DNA from: Pythium myriotylum
Lineage: Eukaryota > Oomycota > Peronosporomycetes > Pythiales > Pythiaceae
DNA: 64,000 nt
NCBI GenBank assembly: GCA_023091665.1
Contig: JALJCQ010000003.1
Span: 930,001-994,000 of the forward strand
Direction: 5' to 3'
The notes beneath the pieces were generated by a model that did no database searches, had not been told where the DNA came from, and saw only the letters and a program-made list of their open reading frames with translations. Positions 61,487-64,000 of this stretch are shown in pieces. Every line of letters begins with the position of its first letter. Position 1 is the first letter of the stretch. The position numbers and the translations under genes are program-made.

Positions 61487-64000
61487 TCATATTGTGTCAA
61501 ATGCAGTTAATGATGCGTGTGGCCTCGCTTCTACAACCATCCTTAACACATTTGCCATTTCTAGAGTCTGACTCGTCCCCCCAAGCGACAAATCTGGTAA
61601 TCCTTGGGGGGCCTCCGAGCTTAGAACCTTAAACCATCGCCGTGTCGACTTCCCGCAGAGTAGAACGGATTTGGTGCTGTGATCGCGCAGAAAGCCGACA
61701 AGTTGCTGTGTCCCCATTTTAAACTCCTCGAACTCAACCGCGCCAGGCGTTCCATTAACAAAAATCCACCCGTTGCATTCATCTCTGTGCTCTTGCAAAT
61801 CCTTCAGCATAGCGAGCAAGGACTTTGGCCCAAGATCAAGCACGCGTTGCGTCCATTCTAATTCGGGGATTGGATGGATCTTTAGGGGAGTCGTCGCAAT
61901 TGCCTCGTCGTTCTCTGTCTCGACAATCTCGAGTATATCCTCCTTTCCATCAGTGACCTTGAAGTTCGTAATCGTTTCGAGCGTGAAATCTGAGAATCGA
62001 ATCCATGACTGCCTGACATCCTCCACAATGGCCCGTTCCCCATCATAGCTTGAGCGAGGATGCCAAGTGTCGAACTCAGCTGGCTCTGGTAATGGCTTCG
62101 CGCACGCAAGCTTCTTTTTTGACTTCTTGCGTGCTTCCGTGTCATCATCTTCGTCACCCTCCTCACCATCCTCATCTGGATCTTCCTCGTCATCTTCATC
62201 CGCTTCGTCATCTGGAGCAGCGCGGCTGTTACCATGTTCCAGGTGTGACTCACCCACAACGAGGTCGAACGGGAGGAGCAGTTCAACTTGCATGCGATAC
62301 GCTTTTTGCATCAGACGCTCCACGACACTGATGAGTCGCTGCGACTCAAATCGTGCAATTGGCTTTCTCTCCCGCCGAATCTGTTTGATGAGCTCCTTTG
62401 TATGTAGCACCCGATAGAACGACATAGCTACCTCTCCGACGAAGTAGATCGCCTCCACACGCTCGATGAGCCCGTCAATTAAACGAATCTTTCGCTCCAA
62501 GCCACACCCACCAACAATCGCCTTCATCGACGGCGAGTCGCTTGAAGGACTCCGTTGGAACAACTGCCCCCACGTCTCGAAAGTCTTCATTAGCGATGGG
62601 CCTACCAAAACATGCTTGGGATCTTCTGCAATCTCTTTCGCTGGAGAATCCTCGACTGGCTGTGAAAGGTGAGAAGAAAGCTGCAGCTGTGAAGCTGCGA
62701 AAAACACCAGCGTCGATTCCCACCATGATTGAGGGAAGCAGTCAGCAACAAGATGATCTCCCAATCGCCCCAAGCGTCGGCCTAGGGCCTGCATCCCCAT
62801 CATCTCGAGTGACATTCCTTGCGTGACCTCTATAGCCTTCTCCCATCCATCTTCTGTCGGTTGGTCAACTATAGGTGCTGATTGAATGTTTCCCTGTTTA
62901 GTGGTAGTCGTCGGGGTTCCGACGACCGATTTCTTTTTATCAGTGGCAGTAGTCGGTAGAGGCTTTGCTTTATCGATAGGTGGAGATGCTACAAGACTTG
63001 GCAAGCCAGTCACCTCGTCGGGAGTGTGCTGTTTTCGCAGAGCCTGCCGAGACAATGAACCGAGGTGCTCCATTACTACAATTCGTGGAGTAACATTGGG
63101 AGTTATTTGCTCATCTGCTGTAGACTGAGAAGGGGTGTCTGCATTCGGCGTCGCGGGAGGTGGCGGAGGCTTGCACGACATCTCAAGCGATTGTAAGGAT
63201 TCCACGAACTCAATGGGAAGACTCATTTCGGGCTCAAGAGCTCGCTTCAACAAGACCTCAATCCCTCGAAGAGAGAGTGCTTTGTCTCTCTTTTGCGCGA
63301 GACTCTGCCTCAAAGCTTCAGACTCGCTTCCGCCAACTGCCATCGCTCGGGCTGCTGCTACCTCCATCTTTTTCATCGCTTTCGTCATTGGCGGAGTGCT
63401 CAACTCGCTTAGCAATACGATTGTTGGTGCTGGAACTGCTTCGATAAGCACTGTGAGGACTTGCAGGATGGATGAAGCAGCTGATGTCAGTTTCGCCGGG
63501 ACTTGAGAAGAGTGGTCAAGCAACTTTTGGGAAAGCTTCCACTCGAGCGAGCCTGATGGCCCCGAGACGAGTGTGAACCAATTAGCAATGTCCAAATCCA
63601 CCTGCAAGAAAACTAGAATGGGCTCATTGCGGGAGCACAGCGGCATAAGTCGACTAAGAGCGCGAAAGTCTTGCTTCTCTGCTAGAGTCATGCTATGGAA
63701 CTTCCGCTTAGCGTCTGCAAAATCGCGCTCGCGCTGCCGGTCAATCATGAGAGACTCATCTAGGGCGCGAGCAATTAACGGTTGTAATAAGTTGCTCGCT
63801 TCACCAGGACTGAAGGTCTTGCTCAGCATCTGGGCAATCTCGTAGACCACAGGTGTCTCGCTGACCATTGAAGCTAGCTTTTCATCCATCGTGTTCTGAA
63901 GGAATTTTGAATCATACGGAGATATGTGTGCAGCAAGTGTCAAACTGACGAAATCGTCCACGAAGTGTGGCTCGAGAGCTTGCAATGCAGCCTTCTCTTC
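61487..64000 (-). CDS. Degenerate phosphoglycerate-kinase-fold protein (partial, 5' end beyond window)
   Basis: 837 residues are visible and the frame runs off the right edge. From about residue 126 to the end the order of PGK elements can be followed, with the catalytic residues changed: QVDLDIAN (PGK DFNVP, near 63604), LLSELSTPP (SHLGRP, near 63415), VVMEHLGSL (LLENLRF, near 63075), ADCFPQSWW (NDAFGTAH, near 62746), VGGCGLERKIRLI (LGGAKVSDKIQLI; the first Lys is lost, near 62515), LLPFDLVVGES, VNGTPGAVEFEEF (the WNGPxGVFE segment, near 61759), LLCGKSTRR (IIGGGDTA, near 61660) and SLGGTSQTLE (STGGGASLE, near 61588). Insertions, including an acidic run (residues about 595-620) and Pro/Thr-rich linkers, enlarge the domain. 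It cannot be a working PGK by these residues. Function unknown; start codon not seen. Confidence 0.8.
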   Translation of the reverse strand, partial: EEKAALQALEPHFVDDFVSLTLAAHISPYDSKFLQNTMDEKLASMVSETPVVYEIAQMLSKTFSPGEASNLLQPLIARALDESLMIDRQRERDFADAKRKFHSMTLAEKQDFRALSRLMPLCSRNEPILVFLQVDLDIANWFTLVSGPSGSLEWKLSQKLLDHSSQVPAKLTSAASSILQVLTVLIEAVPAPTIVLLSELSTPPMTKAMKKMEVAAARAMAVGGSESEALRQSLAQKRDKALSLRGIEVLLKRALEPEMSLPIEFVESLQSLEMSCKPPPPPATPNADTPSQSTADEQITPNVTPRIVVMEHLGSLSRQALRKQHTPDEVTGLPSLVASPPIDKAKPLPTTATDKKKSVVGTPTTTTKQGNIQSAPIVDQPTEDGWEKAIEVTQGMSLEMMGMQALGRRLGRLGDHLVADCFPQSWWESTLVFFAASQLQLSSHLSQPVEDSPAKEIAEDPKHVLVGPSLMKTFETWGQLFQRSPSSDSPSMKAIVGGCGLERKIRLIDGLIERVEAIYFVGEVAMSFYRVLHTKELIKQIRRERKPIARFESQRLISVVERLMQKAYRMQVELLLPFDLVVGESHLEHGNSRAAPDDEADEDDEEDPDEDGEEGDEDDDTEARKKSKKKLACAKPLPEPAEFDTWHPRSSYDGERAIVEDVRQSWIRFSDFTLETITNFKVTDGKEDILEIVETENDEAIATTPLKIHPIPELEWTQRVLDLGPKSLLAMLKDLQEHRDECNGWIFVNGTPGAVEFEEFKMGTQQLVGFLRDHSTKSVLLCGKSTRRWFKVLSSEAPQGLPDLSLGGTSQTLEMANVLRMVVEARPHASLTAFDTI

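Overview
The window reads as nuclear DNA of an oomycete (a flagellated stramenopile). Genes are dense and on both strands. Introns are mostly about 50-100 nt with GT-AG ends. Several starts lie just below the oomycete initiator YCAYTYY. The gene mix fits: a bacterial-type glucokinase, FYVE/SYLF and PX proteins, and centriole and flagellum genes that imply swimming zoospores. I could not assign a genus. There are no rRNA genes, tRNA genes, CRISPR arrays, insertion sequences or viral sequences that I can support. Exon joins below were built by hand from splice sites and reading phase; each joined CDS divides by three.

Layout. 1-7.2 kb: four tandem minus-strand genes of the eukaryotic acetylornithine deacetylase type (M20 peptidase fold) in an A-B-A-B order, with a ~650-bp identical tract between the two A copies. 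7.5-8.8 kb: an MHYT-domain membrane protein. 9.6-11.9 kb: ribonucleotide reductase large subunit. 12.3-13.3 kb: a secreted or type I membrane protein. 13.6-15.1 kb: a ZIP metal transporter. 16.7-21.3 kb: two inverted PX-domain paralogues flanking a bisphosphate nucleotidase and a small-molecule-kinase-like gene. 22.5-26.6 kb: a large LRR-IQ protein. 27.5-31.3 kb: glucokinase, a mitochondrial SlyD/FKBP double-domain isomerase, and a uroporphyrinogen-III methyltransferase. 31.5-36.3 kb: a zinc-ribbon/FYVE/SYLF protein and the spliceosomal helicase PRP28/DDX23. 36.5-41.1 kb: a VDAC-like porin, a 6-phosphogluconolactonase-type propeller, an LRR protein and a type I membrane protein. 41.3-50.3 kb: a 1,569-aa ASH/MSP-domain flagellar protein and a C2H2 zinc-finger regulator. 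50.3-56.9 kb: two unrecognised disordered proteins, a GRAB-type golgin and a FabG-like reductase. 56.9-64 kb: the cartwheel protein SAS-6, a GOST-family seven-helix protein, and a long protein (cut by the window edge) that carries a full but catalytically dead phosphoglycerate-kinase fold.

Most genes are unlinked housekeeping genes. Two themes recur: flagellum/centriole genes (SAS-6, the ASH protein, perhaps the IQ protein) and small-molecule metabolism. The items most worth follow-up are the degenerate PGK protein, the ABAB deacetylase array with gene conversion, the SlyD-FKBP fusion, the tail-anchored glucokinase and the eukaryotic MHYT protein.
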